64,000 nucleotides of DNA from assembly GCA_944472155.2 (NCBI GenBank), contig OX235272.1:101004020-101068019 (forward strand), in the 5' to 3' direction. The notes below the pieces were generated by a model. The model saw only the letters and a list, made by a program, of their open reading frames with translations, ran no database searches and was not told the DNA's origin. The DNA is from Trichobilharzia szidati (Eukaryota; Platyhelminthes; Trematoda; Strigeidida; Schistosomatidae). Position 1 is the stretch's first letter, and the number at the start of each line of letters is the position of its first letter. The position numbers and the translations under genes are program-made. Of this stretch, positions 22,495-34,199 are shown in pieces.

Positions 22495-22625
22495 AGGATG
22501 ACTAGCAGGGGACTCGTCCACTCGATGTACCTAAATCCTAGTGAGTGATCCTGTTCTCACTGAGATTCGAACACCAAAGCGTTCGTTACACATTTAGCCA
22601 TCAAGCCAGCAGAGTCATCATTATT
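22495..22625 (-). repeat. Sm-alpha-type repeat, hammerhead deleted
   Basis: Read on the minus strand it has a tRNA-like head (GGCTTGATGGCTAAATG, GGTGTTCGAATCTC). It is followed by GGACGAGTCCCCTGCTAGTC, so the central loop and GAAA side of the hammerhead are gone. Confidence 0.6.
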
Positions 22626-23265
22626 TTGTGCAACCCGGTGAACAAGAATTTTTCATTTGTTGTACTTCTCTTCAGCTTAACTAACCCTTAATTGCGTTTA
22701 TATTTAAATGGGCAAATTTTGTCTAGGCTAAACATAATTTACTTTCTGTCGGGAGAAATGTGACCTTCCGGTGTGCATGATAAGTGAGAATTTACTTATG
22801 TTACCCACGTGATACATAAAGAATTTTGTGGAAACGCTCTGTTAAACAGAAGAAAAATTACTCCGATTTACTTGACTTTCAGATTAACAGCCTTTGACTC
22901 ATCAAATGGATGTGAATGTATCATCTTCCAACACATAAGAATGAGAAGCAGTAACTCAGGTTCTCTTTTCATCTTGCGCTAATTAAGTCTGCACAAATAA
23001 TCTCAAAACATACAATCGTTAGGAAAAAATAAACAGTGCACAGTCTTATAGGATGAAATTGAGAATACAGTCACAGAAATTACAATGAGATAATCTTTTT
23101 ACAGAAATAATTATCAATTTATGCTGATTCATGATCAAAATGTACTACTGATAACCACTAGAAAAGGCTTCTCCCATTAGACATTCGCACTAATGAATAA
23201 CGACGTTTACACCAGTTTTGCATATGTAACAGTGAATTGTTGAAGATCAAGTATATTTAGAATTT

Positions 23266-23345
23266 AGTTGGTGGATGGCGACTACCAGTAGAATAATCCA
23301 GGATAACGCGCATTTCGTTCTATTTGGGACTCACCAGTCAGTTGG
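23266..23345 (-). ncRNA. Degenerate hammerhead ribozyme (Sm-alpha type)
   Basis: On the minus strand the core reads CTGGTGAGTCCCAAATAGAA then CGAAATGCGCGTTATC and CTGGATTATTCTACTGG. Stem II is nearly complete (GTCC/GAAC with a mismatch), but the A in CTGA is G and the cleavage-site region has an extra TA. Likely inactive. Confidence 0.6.
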
Positions 23346-23639
23346 GTGTACCTGCATTCTGCAGTGAGTGATGATGTTCCCACCGAGGCTCAAACCCAGT
23401 GCCCATAGTGTCAAATGCCAAAGCGTTGTCCACTAGACCACTTGGGCCACGAGAGCCACTGTCTCTTGTGCAACGGGTCATATTAGTTATGCAATTGAAT
23501 TTTAGATTTTCCCGTCGATTGATTGAACCGAAGTGCTCGATCTCAGTTTGACATGTCGGGCTTCTTGTGCAGATGCTTCGACGATGTCTAGGCATGTAAT
23601 TAGAAGTTAATTGGTGGATGGTGACTAGCAGTGGAATCC

Positions 23640-23712
23640 AGGTATATCCAGCCGACGAGACCCAAATAGGACGAAATGTGCATCCCGGATTCCACTGCTA
23701 GTCACTATCCAC
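23640..23712 (+). ncRNA. Degenerate hammerhead ribozyme (Sm-alpha type)
   Basis: Stem I strands TATCCAG and CCGGATTC, stem II ACCC-AAAT-AGGA, the invariant CGAAA and a GTGC-based stem III are all in the expected order. The conserved CTGATGA box reads CCGACGA. The distal GATGGTGACTAGCAGTGG and CCACTGCTAGTCACTATC pair around it. Probably a ribozyme relic. Confidence 0.6.
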
Positions 23713-24275
23713 AAATTAAATTCCAATTCAATGCTCAAACATCGTCGAAGCATCTGCACAAGTAGCCAACAGACATGTCAACCTGAGACCGAGCACTTCG
23801 GTCCAATCAATCGACGAGAAAATCTTAAGTTCAATTAAATAATGAAGTATATTTGGCAAATTACACAGTGTAGTGAATAGTTCACTCGATCGAATAATGT
23901 CACTTAAGTGGAACCAAAATTCAAGCTACTAGAACCTCTACAAAATACGCCATAAAGACAATTTATTCTCATATGAAATGCATCCATGACATAAGCTGAA
24001 GGCATGTTTAATTCCCTTCAAAAAACTAAAACCTTGAGAAGCGTTTTTTAACGCATAATTTTATTCACTAAGATATCTGAAAGACAGCTTGACAGACACA
24101 TTCATTTATTCACACTCTCATTAAATATTCCATCCTTCAACGAAATCCTAAAGAATGTTTCGTAGTTAAATATATTGACTGTCTGCATTACCAAAAGTTT
24201 ACAAAGTCTACCAATCACTTTTTTTCAACACTGGCAGGTGGAAATACACTGTGAAAAAAACACATGCTTGCTTAC

Positions 24276-24745
24276 ATCTTATTAGCAATCTTCCATTCGT
24301 TTGAATTACACCTTCTGAAGTTGTTACTTCACAACAGTAATCACCTTCATGTACAGAAGATACATTATCAATCAGTAAAGTGATCAATCCATTGTTAAAA
24401 CTTGTACTTATGTTTAATTTCTTAGCTTGTTCAATGTCCAGTAGTATTTTGTTTAAATACCAATTGATTTTTAAAGATAATTGATCCCAACAACCTGTTG
24501 TAACTAATGGTGATAGATTTGTTGTTGTTTTATTGTTGCTGATGCTGATGATATTGATGATGGAGAAGCAATGTTACGATCTATAGGACTATTATCTTTC
24601 TGACTTATAACACTGATGTTTTTGCATTCGTTCAAGGGTATAGCTTCAATCTGACATTCCAGTTTAATCTTATCACCTTCACAAACACTTGATATGTCTG
24701 GCAGGTGTTTAGAGAATTTTACAGCTTTGACTAGAGTTAATGATC
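24276..24745 (-). CDS. Exon 6: Ig domain 4, with internal mini-intron or frameshift
   Basis: Acceptor TTCTTTTGTAG/GA and donor AGAT/GTAAGC. The first part reads GSLTLVKAVKFSKHL to KDNSPID and has the B-strand Cys (IKLECQIE). It then meets a stop in its own frame near 24505. The second part, in another frame, reads TTGCWDQLSLKINWYLN to EGDYCCEVTTSEG and supplies the C-strand Trp and the F-strand Tyr-Cys-Cys. A GT at 24577 and an AG ending at 24504 would remove 74 nt. They join 24578-24745 to 24276-24503 in frame, and the resulting pair of exons is phase 1-1, as the neighbours require. The alternative is a -1 shift within the repetitive CAT/AAC stretch. Confidence 0.75.
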
Positions 24746-25189
24746 CTACAAAAGAAAAAGAAAATTATTGATTGAAACAATAAACATTCAACACTTTAAA
24801 GATTTCGAATCATACAAACATTGATCTCAGGACACCAAAATATACTACTGCATACCAATCACTACAGATAACCACAAAGATGTCAAGTGACATTAACAGG
24901 CAAAACGACACCAAAATAAAACATACACGAGACAAAACCAGAGTTCACCTGCTTAACTGACAATAAGTACAGCAGTAATTACCTCTACAATTACATATAT
25001 GTATGTTTATACACATAGAATATTCTAGAATAGACGTCATGAACAATTCTGATGTTTTTAAATACTATAAATTTGTTAAGATCACAATGGAATTATCACA
25101 GTTCAAGAAAGATGCATAAGTTATAATAATAAGCATAAAAATGTAATAGCAAACAGAAGATCAAATAAAATTGAGGAGATCTCTACAAC

Positions 25190-25810
25190 AAATTGAGGAT
25201 CATTAAAACTTTGATGGCTAGTCGGGTAAGAACAGTGTCTGAACCGACTTCTTTTGGATACATCATAAGTTAGGTTTCTTAATGTGAATCCTAACAGCCA
25301 GCCTCAGCAATACGTAGAAGACGAACTCATAACAAGGTAAAGTTGAGATTAGTTGTTATGCGGTAGTTGACTTTGAAAACCGTCTCGTTAACATCAATCT
25401 TGTGTTCTCTATCCACGAGATGAGATAGAATAGAGCTATGAATGGATTTCGTTTCTCCTTTACTTAACCGACCACCATGCAGAATGATGTTCGGAAATCT
25501 GACGATAAACACGCCTAATTGTATGGCCTATGCAACTAACTGGCTCACTCCACAGGAGCAGTCAAATCGGTAGATACACATAGAAGAGGCGAAATTAGGC
25601 AGTCTATCTTTAACTCCCGAAAGTTAAATAGGAGTGGTTTTGAAGACACAGTATACTTCAGCAGCCCTGAATGCTCTTTTCACCGCCGTATTCCTTAGGC
25701 GTTGTGTTAATATCTCACTGATGTTATCCCCGAGGAAGTGAAGTTGTAAGAAGAAGGCTTTTTTGGAACTGTTGGTTCTTTATTCTACCTTGACCTTTAA
25801 TTCATATTTT
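25190..25810 (-). mobile_element. PLE remnant, reverse orientation
   Basis: Minus-strand pieces in order: ENDYPEKFIDKNM; KEPTVPKKPS; CVSTDLTAP and Cys-motif remnants; SKGETKSIHSSILSHLVDRE; and HKIDVNETVFKVNYRITTN. Frames are broken several times. It is an endonuclease-tail fragment without reverse transcriptase, immediately beyond exon 6 in the largest intron. Confidence 0.75.
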
Positions 25811-26399
25811 TATCGATGAATTTTTCTGGATAATCGTTCTCACTCAGCAACTGTTTAATAATAATAATAATAATAAGCTATTCATTAAGACATTCGTGCA
25901 CTATGGTCATTCCATCGATCTTACTTAGCAAATCGATGGTATTTAAAAACACCAATATTGTTAAGGACGACTATTCTAGGATATTCTTTGTAGAGTCAGA
26001 AGGGGAATTTCGAAAAGGATATTCTTTGGTCATTTTTATTCTAAATGTCTGAATGAATAAGTAAATAGTCTGTTCTTATTTTAAGTGATAGTTTTCTACA
26101 GAAATCCCAAAAAAGATTATGGAAACAGCCGAGTTTTCGATCATGTACGTGTTCAAACCATTCATTAAATTGAATTGGTTAAAAGCTATCCAAATCATAT
26201 CAACAAATAACTCCATAGTACACCTTTTTACTTATTCAGAATCTTACGATTACAATATAGAAAAAGAACCACATTTAGACATTTAGAAGATAAAAGGATT
26301 AAGTGAAGAAATATTTACTGTTCAATTAGATCCTTATCTATGGCTCTATTCTAATATATGTAGCATTTTAATATAATGCCAAAAATCTACCAGTGTAGT

Positions 26400-27250
26400 G
26401 GTGATAAGTTTGTTAACTATGTTGTATGTGTGTGTACATTAGGATTGTCAAAAAAAATTAGTTAGGGTTATTGTTGACGTCATCAAAATGTTCCACAAAA
26501 TGTGATGAATAATCAGATTGTAAAGAGGAGTGGGATGAAGATTGCTAAGTATTGACAAGGGTTGTGTAATATGAAAGACACTCAGAAAAATAGAATGTTA
26601 ATGAAAGAGCATTGCGAAACGTGTCCAGAATAAATTATGTAATAGGTAGGGGGAGTAAATAAAGGTTTAGTTAAGGAAACGATGTCACTAAAATTCAATA
26701 CAAAAATTCAAAAAAGCATGATTAACAAAGTCGAAGAACTTGGAATTATACCCAGGGAAGAAGGGGATGGAGAAGTTTCCTTTGTGTACATAAATCAGGG
26801 TTCTACATCCGGATCGCTAAGGCTTCGGCAATTCAAAGTATTTGGAAGCTTACCTACCGTTTTTGGTAGGCTTCTTTTACCTTTGTAGATAACTCTGAAT
26901 GAATTCTCCTTATATATTGAGTGACAACCAGTGTTGAATATATGTTCAATTACAGCATCACTTATTGATCCACTGTTACCTTTTCGTAGCTACGTGATAT
27001 AATGTCCTTTGACTTTATTAGATAAAATACGCATCGAAAGACGTAAAAATGTAACGACGTGAAAAAAACTTTGTCAATACATACAAATAATCACCCTCCC
27101 TCTTAGTTACTGTCTGATAATTCATCACATTTTTGAAACCCTTTAATGACGTAAACAATAACCCTAACTAATTTTTATTTGTGTTTGACAATCTTAATGT
27201 ACACACACACATGAAAATAATTATATATGTATGCGATTGTACAGATGAGT
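26400..27250. mobile_element. Inverted-arm element, probable PLE derivative
   Basis: The block TAGTTAGGGTTATTG..TGACGTCAT at about 26460 returns inverted at about 27145-27180, and the GTGTGTACATTAGGATTGTC block returns at 27190-27215. The latter also matches the PLE flank at 6870-6930. Inside is a 68-codon plus frame (26682-26888) of unknown relation. Confidence 0.5.
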
Positions 27251-27534
27251 GAATGAATTCACTTCTGAAATGAGACTCTTCGCTGAACTTTGCTGTTCTG
27301 GGTGTATTTTCCATGAATGAAAAAGTTTGTTAACACCACTTGGCCAATATCAACGTATCAAGAAGGGAACAATTAACCGGGGAAATAATGACGACAATTA
27401 AAGGGTAGAAATATTTGCAACCATCCGCACAGGTGGATTTCGTAATGCATAATTTTGAAAAAATAACAAGTAATTAAGAAATAAATTAGTGTCCTAATTG
27501 GTTATATAATAAACAATTAAAGATGAAGTATTAG

Positions 27535-27715
27535 TTTTGTAGGGATTTTATTTGATTGGTTGGAGGATGTCATCATGAGCTGACATTAGTTAGAGAACGA
27601 TTGAAAAACTTGGCAGTACTGGATAGCTGTTTTGTCGGCCTAGTTTGGGACTCTTCATCAGTACGCACCCAACGAGGTTCGAACCCAGGACCTTCTGATT
27701 ACAAGATGAAGCAGT
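27535..27715 (-). repeat. Family E repeat, truncated
   Basis: Tail (AGGGATTTTATTTGATTGGT, CATGAGCTGACATTAGTTAG), then GGATAGCTGTTTTGTCGGCC and box B in reverse (GAGGTTCGAACCC). It stops after ACCTTCTGATTACAAGATGA. Confidence 0.75.
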
Positions 27716-27769
27716 CGAAAATAAAAAATAATTTAAACACTGACAACACGTGAAAGGCTTATGGGGAGG

Positions 27770-28370
27770 GGAAAATTGTCGGTTTTGTACTTTTTCTCTG
27801 ATGTTATTACCAAGAAGGTTTATAGATAATGTCGTTGATAAAAATATTAATTTGGCACAAAGGTATGTCAGTATGGCAACAGCTGCAAAGTAGCACTTGT
27901 TCATAAAACCGTAGGTGCTTAATAATAACATCAGCGAAACAGCAACACAGTGCCTGAAGAATGCAGTTAAAAAAGAGCATTCAGTGCGGTAAAGGTACGC
28001 CATCACTTAACAACCACTCCAATTCCACGTTCGAGATATAAGGATAAACCACCTAACTTTGTCTCCTCCATGTGTATCTACTAGTTTGTCTGCTAGTTAC
28101 ATTGCGTGCATAATTAGACAGATTCTAATCATGATTCTTTATGGTTAAGCAAAGGGACAAACAATATTAATTCATATCTGTTTTAGAACACCTTGCGGAT
28201 AGTGAGTATAAAGTTGATGTTAATAAAACATTCAACTTTATTTCTCTCACTGCGACTAATAATTACTTGCTTGGTGAGTGCTTCTGCTTGTAGCTGAAGC
28301 CGTCAGAATTCACCAGAAGAAGGCAAACCTGTGTGTTCCGAAGAAATTATTGCAACCACTTTCTCTATAT
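27770..28370 (+). mobile_element. PLE remnant, plus orientation
   Basis: Broken plus-strand remains in the PLE order: ISETATQCLKNAVKKEHS; a Cys-motif region (PPCVSTSLSASYIACIIRQ); EHLADSEYKVDVNKTFNFIS; and FRRNYCNHF at the C-terminus. Lies between a family E fragment and a reversed family B element. Confidence 0.7.
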
Positions 28371-28499
28371 CTATAGAGGTATAGATGAGAATGTTATTGA
28401 AAAGCAAATATTTCTTCGTTAAATCCTTCTGTTTTCTACACTTATGACTATTCATCACATCGAACATCACAGTTGGTAGATTTACAGAAAAGCAGTCAT

Positions 28500-29605
28500 T
28501 ATTATTATTATTATTCCCCTGCGTTCCGAGTGGAACATAGGGCTTCAATAACACATCTCCACTTTGTTCTATTTTTAGCTGGGTCCATGACTGACCAAAT
28601 TCTCTCATCTCTTCCTCACACAATCTCCTCCATGTCACTCTATCACGACCCACTCGTCGCTTTTCATTTGGAATTCACTCGAGAGCTGGCATGGAGTGCG
28701 ATATCATTTGGTTACCTCTTCAATGCATGCTTGATCCATCTTCACCTTCTCGTACACTCGGCTCTCGCCTGTTGGTTAGTTCCCAGTCAGAAATTCTTGT
28801 TGTTAATTCTTTCTGGCCATTTGATCTTCAGTATGGAGTGAAGGCAGCTGTTGATGAAAATCTGCAACCTGTTGGAAATCCTTTCCGTGACATGCAGCAC
28901 ATGTTTCTGACTCGTATAGAAGGACTCACTTGACATTAATGTTGGAAATACGAATCTTGTTCCTTATGTTGAGTGCATAAGATTTCCGAATCGGTATCAG
29001 GTTAATGAGAGCGTATCTTGACTTTCCGATTCTGACTTTGACATCCTCGTTCCTTCCGCCTGCCTGTAGTTGAAACGATGCTTCCTAGATCAGTGAAGGA
29101 GGTAACCTCTGTTAAATCTCTCCTGTTCATGGTGATTGGTGCTGGTTGCTGTTGTTGCTGTTGCGATTCGTTGGTTATCTTCATCACCTCCGTTTTCTCT
29201 GTGTTCACCTGTAGACCTGTTTTCGCTGCCTCTTCAGCCAGTTTGTTGGTTTTCGCCCGCAAGTCTTTGAGTTTATGTGACATTAAACATAAGCAATCTG
29301 CGAAATCCAGATCTTCTAGAGTCTTCTAATCGGTCGTCCAGCGTATTCCTGACTCACCCCCAACAGTCTTCCGCATAATCCAGTCCATCACAATTAAGAA
29401 TATCATCGGTGATAATAGACAACCCTGTCTTACTCCTGTATGCACTTCGAACGCCTAGCTGAGTTTTCCGTTGTGCAACACCTGACACATGGCATTGTCA
29501 TATAGCTAGCTGTTGAATGAGGTTGACAAAGACTTGGGCACTGCATGCTGTAGTGTTGAAGTAATTTCCAAATTGCTTCTCGGTCTACTCTGTAGAAGGC
29601 CTATT
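28500..29605 (-). mobile_element. Family B non-LTR retrotransposon copy
   Basis: The minus strand gives an RT core with degenerate motifs; MSHKLKDLRAKTNKLAEEAA; a poly-Gln run (SQQQQQQPAPITMNRRDLTE); then GRDRVTWRRLCEEEMREFGQ and the tail CCCTATGTTCCACTCGGAAC followed by AAT repeats. Truncated at the 5' side. Open frames on the opposite strand are shadows. Confidence 0.85.
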
Positions 29606-30300
29606 CGCAGTCGTACTTCCGTTTAATTACTTTAAAAACATCTGTTTCTTGTCTTCTCAGATAATGCTATTCTTCCAAGTAAACACTGATACCAAACCTC
29701 ATCTGAATACCGTGTCTCTTAAGCGATTCGTCTAACAAAGCTCCAGATTTCTATGAAAAGTGTATCAATCGGTTGAACGACAACAGATACTTTGAAACTA
29801 CTGCAAACCTTAAGGAAGAATGGTTATTAGTGATGTAGTAAGAATATGCTTCATTATAACCACATATAAGGCGATCACTACGTTGATATTCGCAGAAACA
29901 CACGCACACACATATAGTTCATCACACCCAGTACAGTCAGTCATATTTCAAAATATTACTATTACACAAAACACAATTCATAATCACACGCAATTAATTG
30001 ATTTCATGCATCTAAATAAATAAATAAATGCAGATCACATAAATTATCTAATAAGATATTAATTGAAACAATAACTGAAGAAATCAACAAAGGGAGAAGT
30101 GAACGACAAAACCAAATCCACAACCACCACCATCACTACCACAGTGAACAACACATACTTTCACAACGACTATTCAAAACAAAATTTACTTTATAGACAT
30201 TACATCCTGCTGAAAAAAACCAGGATTTCTACACAGACATTCCTCACAATGTTTACTTATTTATTTATTTTGACACCGGCTGGTTCGAAGAATTTCACTC
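29606..30300. other. Intron sequence, low complexity
   Basis: AT- and CA-rich stretches, including ACACACGCACACACATA at about 29900. Nothing recognised. Confidence 0.4.
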
Positions 30301-30309
30301 TATTATTGT

Positions 30310-31490
30310 TATTGTTTCCTTTAATTCCTAGAGGAATATAGAGCTTCAGCCAAGCCCCATCCATTGCATTCGGTTCTCTGCCAACGTTTTAACCTGCCTC
30401 CACGTCTGCCCACATGATTTTATCTCCTCTTCACATGACCTCCTTCCAGGTCACTCTCGCACTGATGACCAACTCGCCGCTTCCCGTTCGGGTTCCACTA
30501 GAGCAATCGCCTGGCGCGTGATTTCACTTGATCCTTTTCTCAAAGTATGGCCCATCTGATCCACCTCCATTTCTTCCTGCAGATTGGTTGCACAATCAGT
30601 TCCTGCTGCGTTGGTTCGCTCCCAGAGATCCCTCATCATTGTTGATGTTTTCTAGTCAAATGATTTTGAGTTGTATTGACCGAAGACAGCTGTTCATGAA
30701 GGTCTGTAGTTTGTTCGAAGTGCTCTTCATGACGCGTCAAGTCTCTCATCCATAAAGTAGCACTGACTTCATATTGGAGTTCGAAATCCACACCTTATTT
30801 TTCATGCTGAGTGCTGTTGACCTCCACACAGACTTGAGAGTAATGAAAGCTTGCCTCGATTTCCCAATCCGCGCTTTGATGATATTCTCATCAGTCCCGT
30901 CCGCCTGTAGTTGAAACGATGTTTCCCAGGTCGGTAGGTAGTTAGGTAAAGGAGGTTGCTTCTTTCAGACTCTTCCCACTTATGCTGGATGATTTGTGTC
31001 TGTTGTTGTTGCTGCTGTTGGCCAGGAATCTTCATCTCCTCTGTCTTCTCTATGTTCACCAAAAGGCCTATCTTTGATGCTTCTTCTGCCGAATTGTTGC
31101 TTTTCACTTGTATGTCTTCCACTTTGTAGGAAATTAGATATATGTCATCGGCGAAGTTCAGATCCTCCTAGTTTTTTATGAAGGTCCATTTTATGCCTGT
31201 TTCCTCGCTGCCTGGCCCGCTGTTTGTCGCATTATCCAGTCTGCCGCAATCAGGAAAGTCAATGGAGATAGTAGGCAGCCAGCTTGTCTTGCTCCTGTCT
31301 TCACTTCGAAGGATTCCGTGAGTTTCCCGTGGTGGATTACTTGGCATGCAGCATTATCGTACAACTTTTGGATGAGATGTATAATTGTTGGCGGCACACT
31401 GTAGTAGCGAAGTGGTTTCCAAATCACCTCTCGATCGACGCTGTCAAAGGCCTTTTTAAAGTCAATGAAGTTGAGATAGAGAGCTGACTG
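30310..31490 (-). mobile_element. Family B non-LTR retrotransposon copy
   Basis: From right to left on the minus strand: FKKAFDSVDRE near 31450, VIHHGKLTESFEVKTGARQA and LLSPLTFLIAADWIM (RT); KSNNSAEEASKIGLLVNIEK with a poly-Gln run; QMGHTLRKGSSEITRQAIAL; and the tail CCTATATTCCTCTAGGAATT. Possible short target repeat ACTCTAT at about 30297 and 31490. Confidence 0.85.
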
Positions 31491-31499
31491 ACTCTATAT

Positions 31500-32500
31500 T
31501 AGAAGTCAATCGGATTTCATATAATGGAAGCGGTAAACAAACTCTTAGTGTCCCCGAAACCAGTGCAGATGTCTGATACTGAATGACTGTCGCTCAGGCT
31601 TTATAAGCAAGTTGAACAATGCAATAATCTAAGTGTGATGTTTTGACATGAGATGTTATGTGAGTTAGGTAAGAAGTAAGCCATAGACTTTGTGAAGATT
31701 CTTTCCTGTTGAGTGTAAATCTTTGAGAAACCACTGTTCACTTCAACACTCTAACCCATGTCACACATTGTGGATAGTTATGACTTCAATTTACACAACA
31801 TCCATGATGATTAAGGCATATCCTGTAACAAAATACTAATGAAGGCACGAATTTGGTGTGGAAACATCCTTCCCCCTCCCTATGTGATTAACATTGATAA
31901 TGTCTACAGATGCTTCTTTTTTTCGAAGAGTAGGACAAATAAACATTCTAAAAAAGTAAAAGTACTCGAGAAACACACCACAAAACACAGGAAAACGGAC
32001 TTATAAACCACACTGAAAACAAAAACAACAACAACGAAACATGACGACGACACAGAGTAGTGGTACACCAATAACCGTCGGTCAGCTCATCTTACTTATC
32101 GAGTTACACATACACCTGAACAACAGCTGAATAAAATGATACAAAAGATTATTCCAAATAAAGAACACTGAAATAAATATGCAAAGAGATTTCACTTTCA
32201 TATAAAACAGGATAATGCATAAATGAATAATCTCCATTAGGCTCATATCAACTATGCACAACAGTACTTATAATTTAGAATCATAAATAACTAATAGTGC
32301 TGTTATTCTGTTTTGTACCTAGGCATTGAAAAAGTCCAGTTTAAATATGAATGGATTTCGTGGTGTACACCGATGTGTTCACAGATGATTTTTAAAATTA
32401 TACTACAGAAAATTTCATTGACTCATGAAGCCATGTTTTGGTTTGACTACCATTAGCTAACTCCTTTCTAACCAGATCTATCCTATGTCAGTAAGCTAAT
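31500..32500. other. Intron sequence, no feature
   Basis: AT-rich sequence between two reversed non-LTR copies. No repeat family or exon recognised. Confidence 0.4.
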
Positions 32501-32504
32501 ATTG

Positions 32505-33445
32505 TCCATCGGTCGAGGAAGGCAATCGATGGCTAGGCATCCATGCGTAACACATGTCTTAACCAGTGCAAGCAGTGTAAATTCACAAACACCTTGTCGA
32601 TTGATTTCCCCTTCCACCAACCTCGCACTCGACCACCGATGACTAACCTCAATATTACTCAACCTATTACACCACCACCTAACACACACGGGAGATAGAG
32701 CTGCCTAGTCATGTCTTTCACTTTCAATGGCCATGTCTCACTCACAGCCATAAAGGAGGACGGAGAGGACTGCTAAGCCAATAAACACGTCCTTTGCTTG
32801 ATAGCCAGCCAGTCGGATATCACATCTACTAAGCCAGAGATGGCGTATGTTGGCATATGCGACATGAGCCTTCTGTATTCGTCCTGAGATTTCGTCAGCG
32901 ATCAACGTGCTGATGTTAGATGATGCGACTTCCCAAATAAGTAAAGTGGTCAACACGATCCACCAACCACTTCAACACCTCTCTATCTTTAAGCTAGGAG
33001 TCAGTTCAGTCCCGTAGCATCATTTTACATTTCACAGCAGGAGTGAATCGTATGCCAAACATTCGAAGATTGCTCACTGCTCGAGGTGTTCAGAAGACTC
33101 TGCATTTTGTCAACTTCTTCACCTAGAAGGACTATATCATCTGCATATTCTGAGTCACCTAAATTATTCTCTGGTAACAAGTCAATGCCTGAGTGTCTGA
33201 AATCAGTGAGGGCTCAGTGAGGGGATAGTAGCCATTCCTGACTGACACCCGTATTTGTCACCACTTCAGATGACAACTGGCTGTATGTTCCCACCTGGCT
33301 GACCGCATAAATTCGAGTAGAGTGCCTTGTTCAGTGCAATGTATTTTCTCGGCATTCCCTTAACAGCCAAACATCACCATAGTACCTTTCGGTCGATGGA
33401 ATCAATTGCCACCTTCAGGTCAAGAAATACAGCGATTGTTGGACG
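32505..33445 (-). mobile_element. Family A non-LTR retrotransposon copy
   Basis: The minus strand carries SNISTLIADEISGRIQKAHV, ANIRHLWLSRCDIRL, VLSVLLYGCE and VRWWCNRLSNIEVSHRWSSA. The RT motifs (EYADDIV at about 33140) are upstream. It lacks the 3' untranslated part present in the plus copies. Directly abuts a family B copy. Confidence 0.8.
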
Positions 33446-33454
33446 CCTGCATTG

Positions 33455-33995
33455 AGCGCGATGTCATGCGACGCCTTCCTTAGTAGCACATGCCTTATCC
33501 ATCTCCATTTTCTTTGACATATTTTCTGAGAAATCAGCTCTCACCTGTTGGTTTGTTGCCAGTCACAGTTTCTTGTTGCTGATTCCTTATAGCCACCTGC
33601 CCGGCCTGCCATTTGATCTTTAGTATGGAGTCATCCAGCGAAATGGGCAGCTGTTGACAAAAGTTTGCAACTTGTTGGAAATACGTTTCGTGACACGCAA
33701 TGCAAGTTTTTGACCTATATAGAAGAATCGACTGACCCTTCACATTTGTGTTGAACAGAATCATAATCTTGTTGTTTATGTTGTAGCGGATAGCAGAAGA
33801 TTTCCGAACTGGTTTCAGATTGATGAAGGAGTATCTCGCCTTTCCGATTCTTGTTGGCTGGCTTTGATATCTTCATCCGTTCAGCAGGTCTGTGATTGAA
33901 ACCCTGCTTCCTAGCCAGATAAATGATGACAGGAAGTAACCTTTGTCAAATCTCTCACGTTGATGGTGGTTGGTACTGGTTGTTGTTGTTGCTTA
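33455..33995 (-). mobile_element. Family B non-LTR fragment
   Basis: Minus-strand matches to other B copies: QQQQ-PVPTTIN near 33970, and the LKIKWQAGQVAIRNQQQETV segment near 33600. Truncated at both ends; its 3' side ends within a family A copy boundary. Confidence 0.75.
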
Positions 33996-34199
33996 GTTCT
34001 CATTAACTTTCCACCAGTTTTTATCTTTTTGACCATTATGTTTTCCAGAACAAATTTCTTTAATCTTTAATTATAGTACTACGTTTTGTCATTCTCTCTC
34101 TTTACTCTGCGATGTTCTTTTATCATCACTCAGATGTACAAATAGGAGAGTAATTTTTGCAAAGGTGATGGAAATTTCCTAGAAACAGTATTTACCCAG

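Larger units (their letters stand above)
23266..23840. repeat. Head-to-head Sm-alpha repeats with two degenerate hammerheads
   Basis: The minus copy (about 23600 to 23266) has box A (AAGTGGTCTAGTGGACAACG), box B (GGGTTTGAGCCTC) and hammerhead CTGGTGAGTCCCAAATAG / AACGAAATGCGCG / CCTGGATT. The plus copy has CCAGCCGACGAGACCCAAAT / AGGACGAAATGTGC / CCCGGATTCCACTGC at about 23648-23695. Flanks 23500-23610 and 23715-23840 are complementary. Both cores have a changed conserved base (CTGG for CTGA; CCGA for CTGA), so cleavage is probably lost or weak. Confidence 0.85.

Noticed and set aside
28473..28933. Overlapping 122- and 80-codon plus frames
   Set aside because: Antisense shadows of a reversed family B element.
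29820..30341. Two plus frames rich in Thr and His
   Set aside because: Produced by low-complexity AC/AT sequence; no splice or homology support.
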